Assembly: GCA_913064775.1 (NCBI GenBank)
Contig: CAJYAD010000004.1
Location: 1-64,000 of the forward strand
Direction of reading: 5' to 3'
Length of the DNA stretch: 64,000 bases
Source: an uncultured Albidovulum sp.
GTDB taxonomy: Bacteria > Pseudomonadota > Alphaproteobacteria > Rhodobacterales > Rhodobacteraceae
Shown here: one piece after another, positions 16,284 to 25,009 of the stretch
Position numbering within the stretch: the first letter of the stretch is position 1
Layout: each line of letters opens with the position of its first letter
Notes under the pieces: model-generated
What the model was told of the DNA's origin: nothing
Database searches by the model: none
The model's input: only the letters and a program-made list of their open reading frames with translations
Position numbers and translations under genes: made by a program

Positions 16284-16751
16284 ATGAAATTTCTCAAGCC
16301 GGCGATCATCGCGGCCGCCATCCTTGGCGCTGGCGGCGCCATGGCAAGCCCCTACGACCACGCGATCGAGGCGCGTCAGGGGCTGATGGACAACCTCGCC
16401 TTCAACCTTGGAATCCTGGGCGGCATGGCCAAGGGGGCGATGCCCTACGATGCCACCGAGGCCAAATCGGCAGCGGACAATCTGGTGACGCTCAGCGCGC
16501 TGAACATTGGCGCCTACTGGCCCAAGGGCAGCGATGACGAGGCGCTGAAGGGCGACAAGCTCAAGACCCATGCCCTGCCCGCGATCTGGGCGAAGGAAGG
16601 TGAGTTCATGGGCCATTACAAGGCCCTGCACGAGGCCACCCTGAAAATGCAGATCGCCGCCGCCACCGGCCGCGAGGGCATTCAGGGCGCGATCGGCGAT
16701 GTCGGCAAGGCCTGCGGGGCCTGTCACAAGGCCTTCCGCGCGCCGGAATAG
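16284..16751 (+). CDS. Cytochrome c' (periplasmic, nitric-oxide-binding class II cytochrome)
   Basis: The 155-residue precursor has a signal peptide (1-21, ending AMA) and a four-helix cytochrome c' domain. The single heme site C144-G-A-C147-H148 lies near the C-terminus, as in the class. Cytochromes c' bind NO and help denitrifying and phototrophic Rhodobacterales resist it. A strong AGGAAGG site precedes the ATG. It is followed after 18 bases by a diheme cytochrome c, so the two probably form an operon. The upstream palindrome may be its control site. Confidence 0.93.
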   Translation: MKFLKPAIIAAAILGAGGAMASPYDHAIEARQGLMDNLAFNLGILGGMAKGAMPYDATEAKSAADNLVTLSALNIGAYWPKGSDDEALKGDKLKTHALPAIWAKEGEFMGHYKALHEATLKMQIAAATGREGIQGAIGDVGKACGACHKAFRAPE

Positions 16752-16769
16752 GCGCGGCGGGACCCTCTG

Positions 16770-17660
16770 ATGCGCCGCCCGCTTCTGCTGCTGGCCTCGC
16801 TTGTGCTTCTGGGGCTGGCGGCCTTTTGGTATGTCACCCGCCCCGACCCGCTGCCGCCCCGGGCGATGGCGGGGCTGACGGGCGATCCGCAGCATGGCAA
16901 GCTGGTGTTCTGGGCCGGCGGCTGTGCCTCGTGCCACGCCGCGAAGGGCGCCACGGGGGCGGATCGGCTGAAGCTGGGCGGCGGCCGGGCGCTGGTCACG
17001 GCCTTCGGCACCTTCCATGTCCCCAATATCTCGCCCGATCCGAAGGACGGCATCGGCGATTGGACCTTGCAGAATTTCGGCAATGCGCTGCTGCGCGGGC
17101 TGCGGCCTGACGGGGCGCATCTGTATCCCGCCTTCCCCTATTCCAGCTACAACAAGATGACCCACCAGGACGTGGCCGACCTTTGGGCCTTTCTGCGAAC
17201 CCTGCCGCCGGTCGCCCAGCCCGACAAGCCGCACGATCTGCGCTTTCCCTTCAACATCCGCCGGCTGGTGGGGGGCTATGATTTCCTTTTCGTCTCAAAG
17301 GCTTGGGTGGTGACGGGTGATCTGACCCCGCAACAGATCCGCGGCCGCTATCTGGCCGAGGCCGTGGTCCATTGCGGCCAGTGCCACACGCCGCGCAACG
17401 CGCTGGGCGGGATGGAGCGGTCGCGCTGGCTGGCGGGCGCGCCGAACCCTGACGGCGAGGGCCGGATCCCCAACATCACGCCGGCGCATCTGAAATGGTC
17501 CTCGACCGATATCGAGGCCTTCCTGACCACCGGCCTGACGCCCGATTACGACAGCGCGGGCGGGCAGATGGCGGACGTGGTGCAAAACCTCGCGCATCTG
17601 CCGAAATCCGACATCGCCGCGATCACCGCCTATCTGAAGAAGGTGCCGCCGGTGAAGTGA
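16770..17660 (+). CDS. Membrane-anchored diheme cytochrome c
   Basis: The 296-residue protein has an uncleaved-looking N-terminal anchor (residues 4-22) and two c-type heme sites, C52-A-S-C55-H56 and C202-G-Q-C205-H206, in two tandem class I folds. The layout resembles the cytochrome subunits of periplasmic alcohol and aldehyde dehydrogenases, yet no dehydrogenase gene is next to it. It may pass electrons between periplasmic donors and the terminal oxidases. It follows cytochrome c' by 18 bases. The partner is unknown. Confidence 0.9.
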   Translation: MRRPLLLLASLVLLGLAAFWYVTRPDPLPPRAMAGLTGDPQHGKLVFWAGGCASCHAAKGATGADRLKLGGGRALVTAFGTFHVPNISPDPKDGIGDWTLQNFGNALLRGLRPDGAHLYPAFPYSSYNKMTHQDVADLWAFLRTLPPVAQPDKPHDLRFPFNIRRLVGGYDFLFVSKAWVVTGDLTPQQIRGRYLAEAVVHCGQCHTPRNALGGMERSRWLAGAPNPDGEGRIPNITPAHLKWSSTDIEAFLTTGLTPDYDSAGGQMADVVQNLAHLPKSDIAAITAYLKKVPPVK

Positions 17661-17716
17661 CCCCGGCCCCGACCCCGACCCGGCCCTGGCCAAGCGCCGG
17701 GCGGCAGGTACTGCGC

Positions 17717-18667
17717 CTAAAGCTGCCCCAGCTTCTGCAACCGGGTCTCGCGCATGCGGGCGAAATCATCGCCGGCGTGATAGCTGGACCGGGTCAGCGG
17801 CGTGGCCGAGACCATCAGAAAGCCCTTGCCCCAGGCGGCGGTCTCATAGGCCTTGAACTCATCCGGGGTGATGAAACGCTCCACCACATGGTGCTTGGGC
17901 GTCGGCTGCAGATATTGCCCGATGGTCAGGAAATCGACCCCGGCCGAGCGCATGTCATCCATCACCTGACGCACCTGCGCGGCTTCCTCGCCAAGGCCCA
18001 CCATCATGCCCGACTTGGTGAACATCGCCGGATCCAGCTCTTTCACCCGCTGCAACAGGCGAAGGGAGTGGAAATAACGCGCGCCGGGCCGCACCGACGG
18101 GTAAAGCCCCGGCACGGTTTCGAGATTGTGGTTGAAGACATCGGGGCGCGCCTCGACCACCACTTCCAGCGCCGAGGGGGCGCATTTCAGGAAATCCGGC
18201 GTCAGCACCTCGATCGTGGTGCCCGGGGCGCGGTGGCGGATGGCGCGGATAACTTGCGCAAAATGCTCGGCGCCGCCGTCCTCCAGATCGTCGCGGTCGA
18301 CCGAGGTTATCACCACATGCTTGAGGCCCAGCTGTTCGACCGCATGGGCGACCCGGCCCGGCTCAAACGCGTCGAGGGCGTCGGGGCGGCCGGTGGCGAC
18401 GTTGCAGAAGGTGCAGCCGCGGGTGCAGATCTCGCCCATGATCATCATGGTGGCGTGGCCCTGCGACCAGCATTCGCCGACATTGGGGCAGCCGGCCTCT
18501 TCGCAGACGGTGACCAGCTTTTGCTCGCGCATGATGTCGCGGGTCTTCTTGTAGCCCTCGCTGGTGGGGGCCTTGACCCGGATCCACGCGGGTTTCTTGG
18601 GCTGGGCATTGTCGGCGCGGTGGGCCTTTTCGGGATGGCGCTGGCCGGGGATGCTGAGGTCGCGCAT
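17717..18667 (-). CDS. lipA: Lipoyl synthase
   Basis: The 316-residue radical SAM enzyme inserts two sulfurs into octanoyl-E2/H proteins. The auxiliary cluster cysteines C55, C60 and C66 ([13 protein letters not shown]) and the radical SAM triad C81-C85-C88 (CTRGCTFC) are intact, and the C-terminus ends with the expected [10 protein letters not shown] region. I start at 18667, where AGGAG sits seven bases before the ATG; an upstream ATG at 18721 lacks support. It is convergent with the cytochrome gene. Confidence 0.97.
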   Translation of the reverse strand: MRDLSIPGQRHPEKAHRADNAQPKKPAWIRVKAPTSEGYKKTRDIMREQKLVTVCEEAGCPNVGECWSQGHATMMIMGEICTRGCTFCNVATGRPDALDAFEPGRVAHAVEQLGLKHVVITSVDRDDLEDGGAEHFAQVIRAIRHRAPGTTIEVLTPDFLKCAPSALEVVVEARPDVFNHNLETVPGLYPSVRPGARYFHSLRLLQRVKELDPAMFTKSGMMVGLGEEAAQVRQVMDDMRSAGVDFLTIGQYLQPTPKHHVVERFITPDEFKAYETAAWGKGFLMVSATPLTRSSYHAGDDFARMRETRLQKLGQL

Positions 18668-18841
18668 CGGGCGCTCCTGATCGCTGGGGGTTCGCGCCTG
18701 ACATAGGCCCTTTGGCGGCAAAGGGCAATTGCGCGACGCGCATGGCTGGTGGCCGGAGAGAGAGGGGGCGAGATCCCTGCTCGCGCCGTATCGCGAACAT
18801 CCACACTGGCGTCAGCGCCCGCGAGTCGCCATATCTTGTCC

Positions 18842-19537
18842 ATGATCCGATTTCTTCCGCTTCTGATCGCCCTGATCGTCGGCTATGCGACCTGGCGCCT
18901 GTCGGCCTGGCAGACGGCCAAGACCCTAGACCGCCAGTCAGAGCCGCTGCGCGATGCCACCCTGGCGCCGCTGCTAGAGCGCTTGGCGAAGGCGCTGGGG
19001 GTCAAGCGGATCGCGGTGAACCTTTACCGTATCGCGCCGGTGAACGGGCTGGCGGCGCCGGACGGGCGGATCTTTCTGACTCAGGGATTCGTCGACCGCT
19101 ACCGCGCCGGAGAGGTGACGGCGGAGGAGCTGACAAGCGTCATCGCGCATGAGCTGGGCCATGTCGCGCTGGGCCATTCGCGCCGGCGGATGATCGATTT
19201 CTCGGGCCAGAACGCGATGCGGATGGCGCTGGGGATGGTGCTGTCGCGGATCCTGCCGGGGGGCGGGATGTGGCTGGCGAACATGGCCACCCGGCTGCTG
19301 GCCGCCACGCTGAGCCGCAAGGATGAATATGAGGCCGACGCCTATGCCGCCGCCCTGCTGACCAAGGCCGGAATCGGCACCGCGCCGCAAAAATCGCTGT
19401 TTCGCAAGCTGGAGGCCCTGACTGGCAGCCCGGGCAGCGGCCCGGTGCCCGCCTGGCTGATGTCGCATCCCCACACCCAGGACCGCATCCGCGCCATCGA
19501 GGCGATGGAGGACCGCTGGGCCCGGGTCTCGGGCTAG
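18842..19537 (+). CDS. M48-family metallopeptidase (HtpX/Oma1-like)
   Basis: The 231-residue protein has one N-terminal membrane helix (4-20) and the zinc site HELGH (103-107) with the third-ligand region DEYEADAYA further on. It has the compact layout of membrane-bound M48 peptidases that clear damaged or misassembled proteins at the inner membrane. I start at the ATG at 18842, where the membrane helix begins; the frame is open upstream but not protein-like. It is monocistronic, convergent with the PIN-domain gene. Confidence 0.88.
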   Translation: MIRFLPLLIALIVGYATWRLSAWQTAKTLDRQSEPLRDATLAPLLERLAKALGVKRIAVNLYRIAPVNGLAAPDGRIFLTQGFVDRYRAGEVTAEELTSVIAHELGHVALGHSRRRMIDFSGQNAMRMALGMVLSRILPGGGMWLANMATRLLAATLSRKDEYEADAYAAALLTKAGIGTAPQKSLFRKLEALTGSPGSGPVPAWLMSHPHTQDRIRAIEAMEDRWARVSG

Positions 19538-19586
19538 GCGCGACTCTGGGCCCGCGCTATCAAGTCAGCGCCCCGGGGCCCGCGCG

Positions 19587-20126
19587 TCAACCCAGCGCCT
19601 TGCCCAGCCGCGGCAGCCGCGCGCGCTTCATCAGCGGGCGCAGGGGTTGCGGCGCGCCCGACAGGCGCTCGGCCTCGGCGCGGACGGCCTCGACCACCTC
19701 GGCCACCGCCTCCGGCGCGGCCTCTTGCAGCGCCAGCAGAAACTGATCGGGATCGCGGCGATCAAGGCCTTCCTCGGCCAGGGTGGCGCGGGGGAAGTCG
19801 CGCGCGTTGAAGGTGACGATCAGATCGGCATTCCCGGCGATCGCGGCGGCCAGCACATGCACATCTTCGGGATCGGGCAGGTAAAGGCGCCGCTCCACCC
19901 CCGTGGCGGACGCGACCTCGGCCCCGGCAAAGCGGGCGCGAAGGGTGGCGATCTCGCCCCGCGCGACGGTCTCGGCGCCGGGGCCCAGCTTCACCGTGGC
20001 GCGGGCCCATTCCTCAAGAATCCGCGCCGACCAGAGCGGCGTATAAAGGCCGCGCGCGGCGCAGCCGATCAGGATCTCTCGCAGCACGGTGGGGTAAAGG
20101 ACGCAGGCGTCCAGTACCGCCTTCAC
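19587..20126 (-). CDS. PIN-domain protein, translationally coupled to RlmI
   Basis: The 179-residue protein has a PIN-type nuclease domain with acidic residues at D6 (LDACVLYP), E38 (ILEEW), D85/D88 (PDPEDVH) and D101 (NADLIVTFN). It starts with GTG overlapping the rlmI stop (GTGA, 20123-20126). PIN proteins are often VapC-type toxins, but no antitoxin gene precedes it. The C-terminal 60 residues extend beyond the PIN fold. This form, fused to the end of an rRNA methyltransferase operon, may be an RNA-processing enzyme rather than a toxin. Confidence 0.82.
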   Translation of the reverse strand: MKAVLDACVLYPTVLREILIGCAARGLYTPLWSARILEEWARATVKLGPGAETVARGEIATLRARFAGAEVASATGVERRLYLPDPEDVHVLAAAIAGNADLIVTFNARDFPRATLAEEGLDRRDPDQFLLALQEAAPEAVAEVVEAVRAEAERLSGAPQPLRPLMKRARLPRLGKALG

Positions 20127-21334
20127 GGAAGCAGCCGGTAGAACAGCGCCTTGAGATAGCCCGATTCCGCCAGATGCGGCATCAGCGGATGGTCCGGCCC
20201 GGCGAACCCGGTGTAGACGATCTGCCCGGTCCGGCCCGCGCGCCCGATACCCCGGGTGCAGGCGGTGCGGAACGCCCCCAGATCGGCGGCATGCGAGCAC
20301 GAGCAAAGCCCCAGCACGCCGCCCGGCGCCACCAGTTGCGCGGCCAGCCGCGCGACGCGTTCATAGGCGCGCAGACCCGCATCCAGCGACTGTTTCGAGG
20401 GCGCAAATGCCGGTGGGTCGCAGATCACCAGATCGAATTGCGCGCCCTCTGCGGCCAGCGTCTCCATCTGCGCGAAAGCGTCGCCCTGGCGGAGGGTTAA
20501 GCGCGCCTCGGCCGCCATGGCTCGCGCCCCCTGCCCGGCCAGATCCAGCGCCGGAGCAGAGCTGTCCACGGCGGTCGCGGCCTCGGCCCCGGCGGCGAGC
20601 GCGGCCAGCGAGAAGCCGCCCACATGGGAAAACACATCCAGCACCCGCGCGCCCTTGGCAAAGCGCTGCGCGAAAGCGTGGTTGGGGCGCTGGTCGAAGA
20701 ACAGGCCGGTCTTCTGCCCGCCCATCACATCGGCCATGTAGGTGGCGCCGTTCATCGCCACCGGCACTGGCCCGGCGACCGCGCCTTGCAGCACCACGGT
20801 CTCTTCCGCCAAGCCTTCCAGCGTGCGCGAGCGCCCGGTGCCATTCTTGACGATGGTGGAAACGCCGGTGACCTCGGTCAGGGCCTCGGCCAGCGGGGTG
20901 ATCAGGCGCTCGGCCCAGGCGGCGTTGGGCTGGATCACCGCAGTGTCGCCGAAGCGGTCAATCACCACGCCGGGCAGGCCGTCGGCCTCGGCATGGACGA
21001 GGCGGTAGAAGGGCTGATCGAACAGCGTCTCGCGCAGCGCCAGCGCCCGCGTCAGGCGCTGGACGAACCAGGCCCGGTCGATGTCGGCGCCAGTGTCGGC
21101 GTCCAGCATCCGCACGATGATCTTCGAATTCGGGTTGACCGTGACCAGCCCCATTTCCTGGCGGTCGGCGTCCTCGAGCACCGCCAGCGCGCCGGGTTCC
21201 AGCGCCCGGGTGCGCCGGTCGATCACCAGCTCATCGGCATAGATCCAGGGAAAGCCGTGCCGCACGGCCCGCGCCCCCGCCTTGTTGGGACGAAGTCGGA
21301 CGATGGGGCGGGTGGAGGCGTGCTCTGTGTTCAT
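20123..21334 (-). CDS. Class I SAM-dependent rRNA methyltransferase, RlmI family
   Basis: The 403-residue protein has an N-terminal PUA domain (about 10-80), a linker domain and a C-terminal methyltransferase with VLDVFSHVGGFSLAALAAGA and the catalytic-loop VICDPPAFAPSKQ. The family methylates C5 of a cytosine in 23S rRNA (C1962 in E. coli). A strong GGAGG site precedes the ATG. The downstream PIN-domain gene is translated from the overlapping stop codon. Confidence 0.93.
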   Translation of the reverse strand: MNTEHASTRPIVRLRPNKAGARAVRHGFPWIYADELVIDRRTRALEPGALAVLEDADRQEMGLVTVNPNSKIIVRMLDADTGADIDRAWFVQRLTRALALRETLFDQPFYRLVHAEADGLPGVVIDRFGDTAVIQPNAAWAERLITPLAEALTEVTGVSTIVKNGTGRSRTLEGLAEETVVLQGAVAGPVPVAMNGATYMADVMGGQKTGLFFDQRPNHAFAQRFAKGARVLDVFSHVGGFSLAALAAGAEAATAVDSSAPALDLAGQGARAMAAEARLTLRQGDAFAQMETLAAEGAQFDLVICDPPAFAPSKQSLDAGLRAYERVARLAAQLVAPGGVLGLCSCSHAADLGAFRTACTRGIGRAGRTGQIVYTGFAGPDHPLMPHLAESGYLKALFYRLLP

Positions 21335-21411
21335 GGCCCCCTCCTAGCGGCTTCCGCTCGCCACGGAAAGAGGGCGCATCGCTGCGACATCACCCTCCCC
21401 GCGCGATTGCC

Positions 21412-21491
21412 CCGAAGGAAGGTGAGTATTTTTGCCAAGACGAAGACGCAGGGCTCCTAACCCTTCTTTCTGGTGAAAATATCCCACGGAC
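21412..21491. repeat. Dispersed repeat copy 4
   Basis: The left arm GTGAGTATTTTTGCCAAG (from 21422) and the right arm CCTTCTTTCTGGTGAAAATATCCCAC (to 21487) are inverted halves of the family. They lie upstream of rlmI on its non-coding side. Confidence 0.7.
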
Positions 21492-21594
21492 GGTCGCCTT
21501 CCTGGCGCCAACGGTTCCTGCGATGGCGGCACCGCGGTGTGCCCCCACGGCGCCCGCAACGCACGGGGGGGGCGCGGGGCGCGCGAGGCGCCTT

Positions 21595-21765
21595 TTACGC
21601 CGCGTGCGGCTTGCCCGCGACGACGGTCCCGCGCGCGGTGCGGCGCGCGGCCAGTCGGGCGCGCAGCCCCGCGATCATGTCGGCCAGGGCCCGGGCGCGC
21701 AGCTGCCGCGCCTCGCGTTCGATTGCGCCAAAGTCCTGGGCACGAAGAGTATCAAAGCTGTTCAT
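21595..21765 (-). CDS. 56-residue basic helical protein of unknown function
   Basis: The ATG at 21765 has AGGAGA seven bases upstream and opens a frame of 56 residues. It is rich in arginine and alanine, with a helical middle (FGAIEREARQLRARALADMIAGL). It resembles short conserved proteins of Rhodobacterales that I cannot name. It diverges from edd, sharing a 189-base control region. There is no signal peptide or membrane helix. Confidence 0.6.
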   Translation of the reverse strand: MNSFDTLRAQDFGAIEREARQLRARALADMIAGLRARLAARRTARGTVVAGKPHAA

Positions 21766-21805
21766 GGCTGTTCTCCTGTGGAGTTCATGCCTCCCTGATC
21801 TCAAG

Positions 21806-21828
21806 TTAGGTCATGCGTGCTGACCTTA
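21806..21828. promoter_or_regulatory. Inverted repeat TTAGGTCA-N7-TGACCTTA
   Basis: The arms match at 7 of 8 positions. It lies 41 bases upstream of the start of the 56-residue gene and 127 bases before edd, so it could control either. The regulator is unknown. Confidence 0.3.
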
Positions 21829-21906
21829 CTACTGCCGAACCCGCAAGCCCGCCATGCGGATCCCACATGGCGGTGTTCCTTTCCCTTGCGCCCGGCCGCT
21901 GGATTT

Positions 21907-21918
21907 GTTAGCGCTAAC
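21907..21918. promoter_or_regulatory. LacI-family-type operator GTTAGCGCTAAC before edd
   Basis: A perfect 12-bp palindrome centred on CG, with the AGCGCT core common to LacI-family operators, lies 36 bases upstream of the edd start. That position would block transcription. A sugar-responsive repressor of the Entner-Doudoroff genes is the natural reading. No LacI-type gene is in the window. Confidence 0.6.
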
Positions 21919-21954
21919 GAACATCACCAGACCTGCGATTCCGGGAGGAATGCC

Positions 21955-23760
21955 ATGCCGCTTCAATCCACGATCGCGCGGGTGACCGATCGGATTCGCG
22001 CCCGCTCGGCCGGACCGCGCCGGGCCTATCTGGACAAGATCGCCCGCGCCGCCGAGGACGGCCCCCGCCGCGCCCATCTGAGCTGCGGCAACCAGGCCCA
22101 TGCCTATGCCGCGATGGGCGAGGACAAGGCCGCGCTGGCCGGTGCCTGCGCGCCCAACCTCGGCATCGTCACTGCTTATAACGACATGCTGTCGGCCCAC
22201 CAGCCGTTCGAACGCTACCCAGCCCTGATCCGCGAGGCCGCCCGCGGCGCTGGCGCCACCGCGCAGGTCGCGGGCGGGGTGCCGGCGATGTGCGACGGGG
22301 TCACGCAGGGCCAACCGGGGATGGAGCTGTCGCTGTTCTCGCGCGACGTGATCGCGCTGGCGGCGGGGGTGGCGCTGTCGCACAACACCTTCGACGCGGC
22401 GCTCTATCTCGGGGTCTGCGACAAGATCGTGCCGGGGCTGGTGATCGCGGCGGCGACCTTCGGCCATATCCCGGCGCTCTTCCTGCCGGCGGGGCCGATG
22501 CCCTCGGGCCTGCCCAATGACGAGAAATCCAAGGTTCGTCAACGCTTTGCCGCCGGCGAGATCGGGCGAGAGGAGCTGATGAAGGCCGAGATGGCCTCTT
22601 ACCACGGGCCGGGCACCTGCACCTTCTACGGCACCGCGAACACCAACCAGATGCTGATGGAATTCATGGGCCTGCACCTGCCGGGGGCAAGCTTCGTGAA
22701 CCCCAACACGCCGCTGCGCGATGCGCTGACGGTCGCGGGGGTCGCGCGCGCCGCCGCGATCACCGCGCTTGGCAATGCCTACACCCCGGCCTCCGAGGTG
22801 CTGGACGAGCGCGCCTTCGTCAACGGCATGGTCGGGCTGATGGCCACCGGCGGCTCGACCAATCTGGTGATCCACCTGCCGGCGATGGCCCGCGCTGCTG
22901 GGGTGATCCTGGACATCGAGGATTTCGCCGATATCTCGGCGGCCACCCCGCAGATGGCGAAGGTCTATCCCAACGGCCTGGCCGATGTGAACCATTTCCA
23001 CGCAGCCGGGGGCCTGGCCTATATGATCGGCAATCTGCTGGACGCGGGCCTCCTGCATCCCGACACCAAGACCGTCGCGGGCGAAGGGCTGGCCCATTAC
23101 ACCCGCGAGCCGAAGCTTGCCGGCGGCCAATTGGCCTGGCACGCGGGCCCGACCACCAGCCTGAACGACAAGATCCTGCGCCCGGCCTCGGCGCCGTTCC
23201 AGCCCGAGGGCGGGTTGAAGCAGCTTTCGGGAAATCTGGGGCGCGGGGTGATCAAGGTCTCGGCCGTGGCGCCCGAACACCATGTGATCGAGGCGAAGGC
23301 CCGCATCTTCCACGACCAGTCACAGGTGAAGACCGCCTTCCAGGCGGGCGAATTCACCGAGGACACGATCGTGGTGGTGCGTTTCCAGGGCCCGCGCGCC
23401 AACGGGATGCCGGAACTCCACTCTCTCACCCCGATCCTCGCCGTGCTTCAGGACCGCGGGCTGAAGGTGGCGCTGGTGACCGATGGGCGGATGTCCGGCG
23501 CCTCGGGCAAGGTGCCCGCCGCGATCCATGTCAGCCCCGAAGCCGCGACCGGCGGCCCGATCGCCCGGCTGCGCGACGGCGACCGGCTGCGCCTCGATGC
23601 CACGGCGGGCAAGCTCGAGGTGCTGGAGGCCGATTTCGACAGCCGCACGCCGGTGACGGCGGATCTCTCCGCCCACCACTCCGGCCTCGGGCGCGAGATG
23701 TTCGAGAGCTTCCGCGCCAATGTCGGCCCGGCAACTGAGGGCGCCGGCGTGGTCATCTGA
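21955..23760 (+). CDS. edd: Phosphogluconate dehydratase
   Basis: The 601-residue iron-sulfur dehydratase converts 6-phosphogluconate to KDPG in the Entner-Doudoroff pathway. The IlvD/Edd segments [30 protein letters not shown] and [16 protein letters not shown] carry the cluster cysteines. The start at 21955 follows GGGAGGAA; the longer open frame has no protein-like N-terminus. It is followed by eda after 271 bases that hold two inverted repeat arms. A LacI-type operator lies just upstream. Confidence 0.97.
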   Translation: MPLQSTIARVTDRIRARSAGPRRAYLDKIARAAEDGPRRAHLSCGNQAHAYAAMGEDKAALAGACAPNLGIVTAYNDMLSAHQPFERYPALIREAARGAGATAQVAGGVPAMCDGVTQGQPGMELSLFSRDVIALAAGVALSHNTFDAALYLGVCDKIVPGLVIAAATFGHIPALFLPAGPMPSGLPNDEKSKVRQRFAAGEIGREELMKAEMASYHGPGTCTFYGTANTNQMLMEFMGLHLPGASFVNPNTPLRDALTVAGVARAAAITALGNAYTPASEVLDERAFVNGMVGLMATGGSTNLVIHLPAMARAAGVILDIEDFADISAATPQMAKVYPNGLADVNHFHAAGGLAYMIGNLLDAGLLHPDTKTVAGEGLAHYTREPKLAGGQLAWHAGPTTSLNDKILRPASAPFQPEGGLKQLSGNLGRGVIKVSAVAPEHHVIEAKARIFHDQSQVKTAFQAGEFTEDTIVVVRFQGPRANGMPELHSLTPILAVLQDRGLKVALVTDGRMSGASGKVPAAIHVSPEAATGGPIARLRDGDRLRLDATAGKLEVLEADFDSRTPVTADLSAHHSGLGREMFESFRANVGPATEGAGVVI

Positions 23761-23798
23761 TCCACCTCGGCACCCGGCCCCGGCCGCGTCAGTTTTCT

Positions 23799-23987
23799 TG
23801 CCTTCGGCGAGGATATTTTAACCAGAAAGAAAGGACTTCGGGAAAATTTGGGATCACGGTACAGGCGGGGACGCCGATGACCGTTCAGAGAGAAAGCGCC
23901 CTGCTCTCCCGGGTCCCTCGGGGGGTCGGGGCGCCGATCCCCTTCCCTTTCCATTCTTTCTGGCCCAAATATCCTCGCCGAAGGCCC
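23799..23987. repeat. Dispersed repeat copies 5 and 6 forming a long inverted repeat
   Basis: GCCTTCGGCGAGGATATT followed by AACCAGAAAGAAAGG (about 23800-23834) is mirrored by CCATTCTTTCTGGCCCAAAT followed by ATCCTCGCCGAAGGC (about 23951-23983). About 115 bases separate the arms. The element separates edd from eda. Confidence 0.8.
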
Positions 23988-24031
23988 CCGCCCGCGCAAG
24001 CCCGCACGATCCTTCGACGAAAGGCCCAGAC

Positions 24032-24673
24032 ATGACACCCCAAGACGCCTCACAACAGGCCGCCGAGATCTGCCGGCGCGCGCCCGTCATTCCCGTGCTG
24101 GTGATCGACGATCTTGCCCATGCCCGGCCGCTGGCCGAGGCGCTGATCGCCGGCGGCCTACCGGCGCTGGAGGTGACGCTGCGCACCCCCGTAGCCCTTG
24201 CAGCGATCGCCGAGATGGCGAAGGTGCCGGGCGGCATCGTTGGCGCCGGCACGCTGCTGAGCCCCGCCGATGTCACCGCCGCGAAGGCCGCCGGCGCGGT
24301 TTTCGGGGTCTCGCCCGGGGCGACGGAGCGGCTGCTTGACGCCTGCGAAGATGCCGATCTGCCGCTGCTGCCGGGGGCTGCCACCGCAAGCGAGGTGATG
24401 GCGCTTTATGAGCGCGGCTACAGCGTGCAGAAATTCTTTCCCGCCGAGGTGGCAGGCGGCGCGAAGGCGCTGAAGGCGTTGGGCGCGCCGATCCCGCAGG
24501 TGCGTTTCTGCCCTACCGGGGGCGTGGGCCCCGCCAATGTGCGCGCGTATCTGGCGCTGGAGAACGTGATCTGTGTCGGCGGCTCCTGGGTGGCGCCGAA
24601 GGAGATGATGCTGAAAGGCGATTGGGCCGGGATCGCCGCGCTGGCGCGCGAGGCTGCGCGCCTTCCGGCCTGA
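24032..24673 (+). CDS. eda: 2-dehydro-3-deoxy-phosphogluconate aldolase (KDPG aldolase)
   Basis: The 213-residue class I aldolase splits KDPG to pyruvate and glyceraldehyde 3-phosphate. The Schiff-base lysine is K134 ([10 protein letters not shown]) and the acid/base glutamate E47 (ALEVTLRT). The phosphate site is in the [12 protein letters not shown] loop. It follows edd in the same direction, as is common, but a 271-base gap containing a long inverted repeat lies between them, which may reduce or regulate read-through. Confidence 0.96.
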   Translation: MTPQDASQQAAEICRRAPVIPVLVIDDLAHARPLAEALIAGGLPALEVTLRTPVALAAIAEMAKVPGGIVGAGTLLSPADVTAAKAAGAVFGVSPGATERLLDACEDADLPLLPGAATASEVMALYERGYSVQKFFPAEVAGGAKALKALGAPIPQVRFCPTGGVGPANVRAYLALENVICVGGSWVAPKEMMLKGDWAGIAALAREAARLPA

Positions 24674-24697
24674 TCCCTGCGCGGCGCCGATCCGCCC

Positions 24698-25009
24698 TCA
24701 GGCCGGATTGGGCGACCGCCCGGCGCGACCGCCACGGCGATGCGGTCGGGGCGTGTCCTTCAGCCCCTCGGTCAGCACCGTCGACATCGGGTGATCGGCC
24801 GCCTCCAGCCCATAGGTCGCGATCAGCACCCGGATCGCGTCATGCGGGTCGACCCCCGCCGCCAGACTCAGCGCCCAGTCGATGAAGATCGAGCGGCATT
24901 CGCCGTCGGTGATCCCCTCGATCCGGTAGCTTTCGCGCACCAAACCCTTCGGGTCCGCCAAGTCTAGTCCCATCATCCGCCGTCCCATCTGGTCCTCATC
25001 AATCATCAT
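24698..25009 (-). CDS. Conserved small protein overlapping the end of glnE
   Basis: The ATG at 25009 lies inside the last codons of glnE, behind an AGGGGC site, and gives 103 residues. The middle (YRIEGITDGECRSIFIDWALSLAAGVDPHDAI) looks like a folded helical domain, and the C-terminus is basic (RPHRRGGRAGR). I do not recognise the family. The 11-base overlap implies that it is translated with glnE and may be related to nitrogen control. This is inference from position only. Confidence 0.65.
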   Translation of the reverse strand: MMIDEDQMGRRMMGLDLADPKGLVRESYRIEGITDGECRSIFIDWALSLAAGVDPHDAIRVLIATYGLEAADHPMSTVLTEGLKDTPRPHRRGGRAGRSPNPA

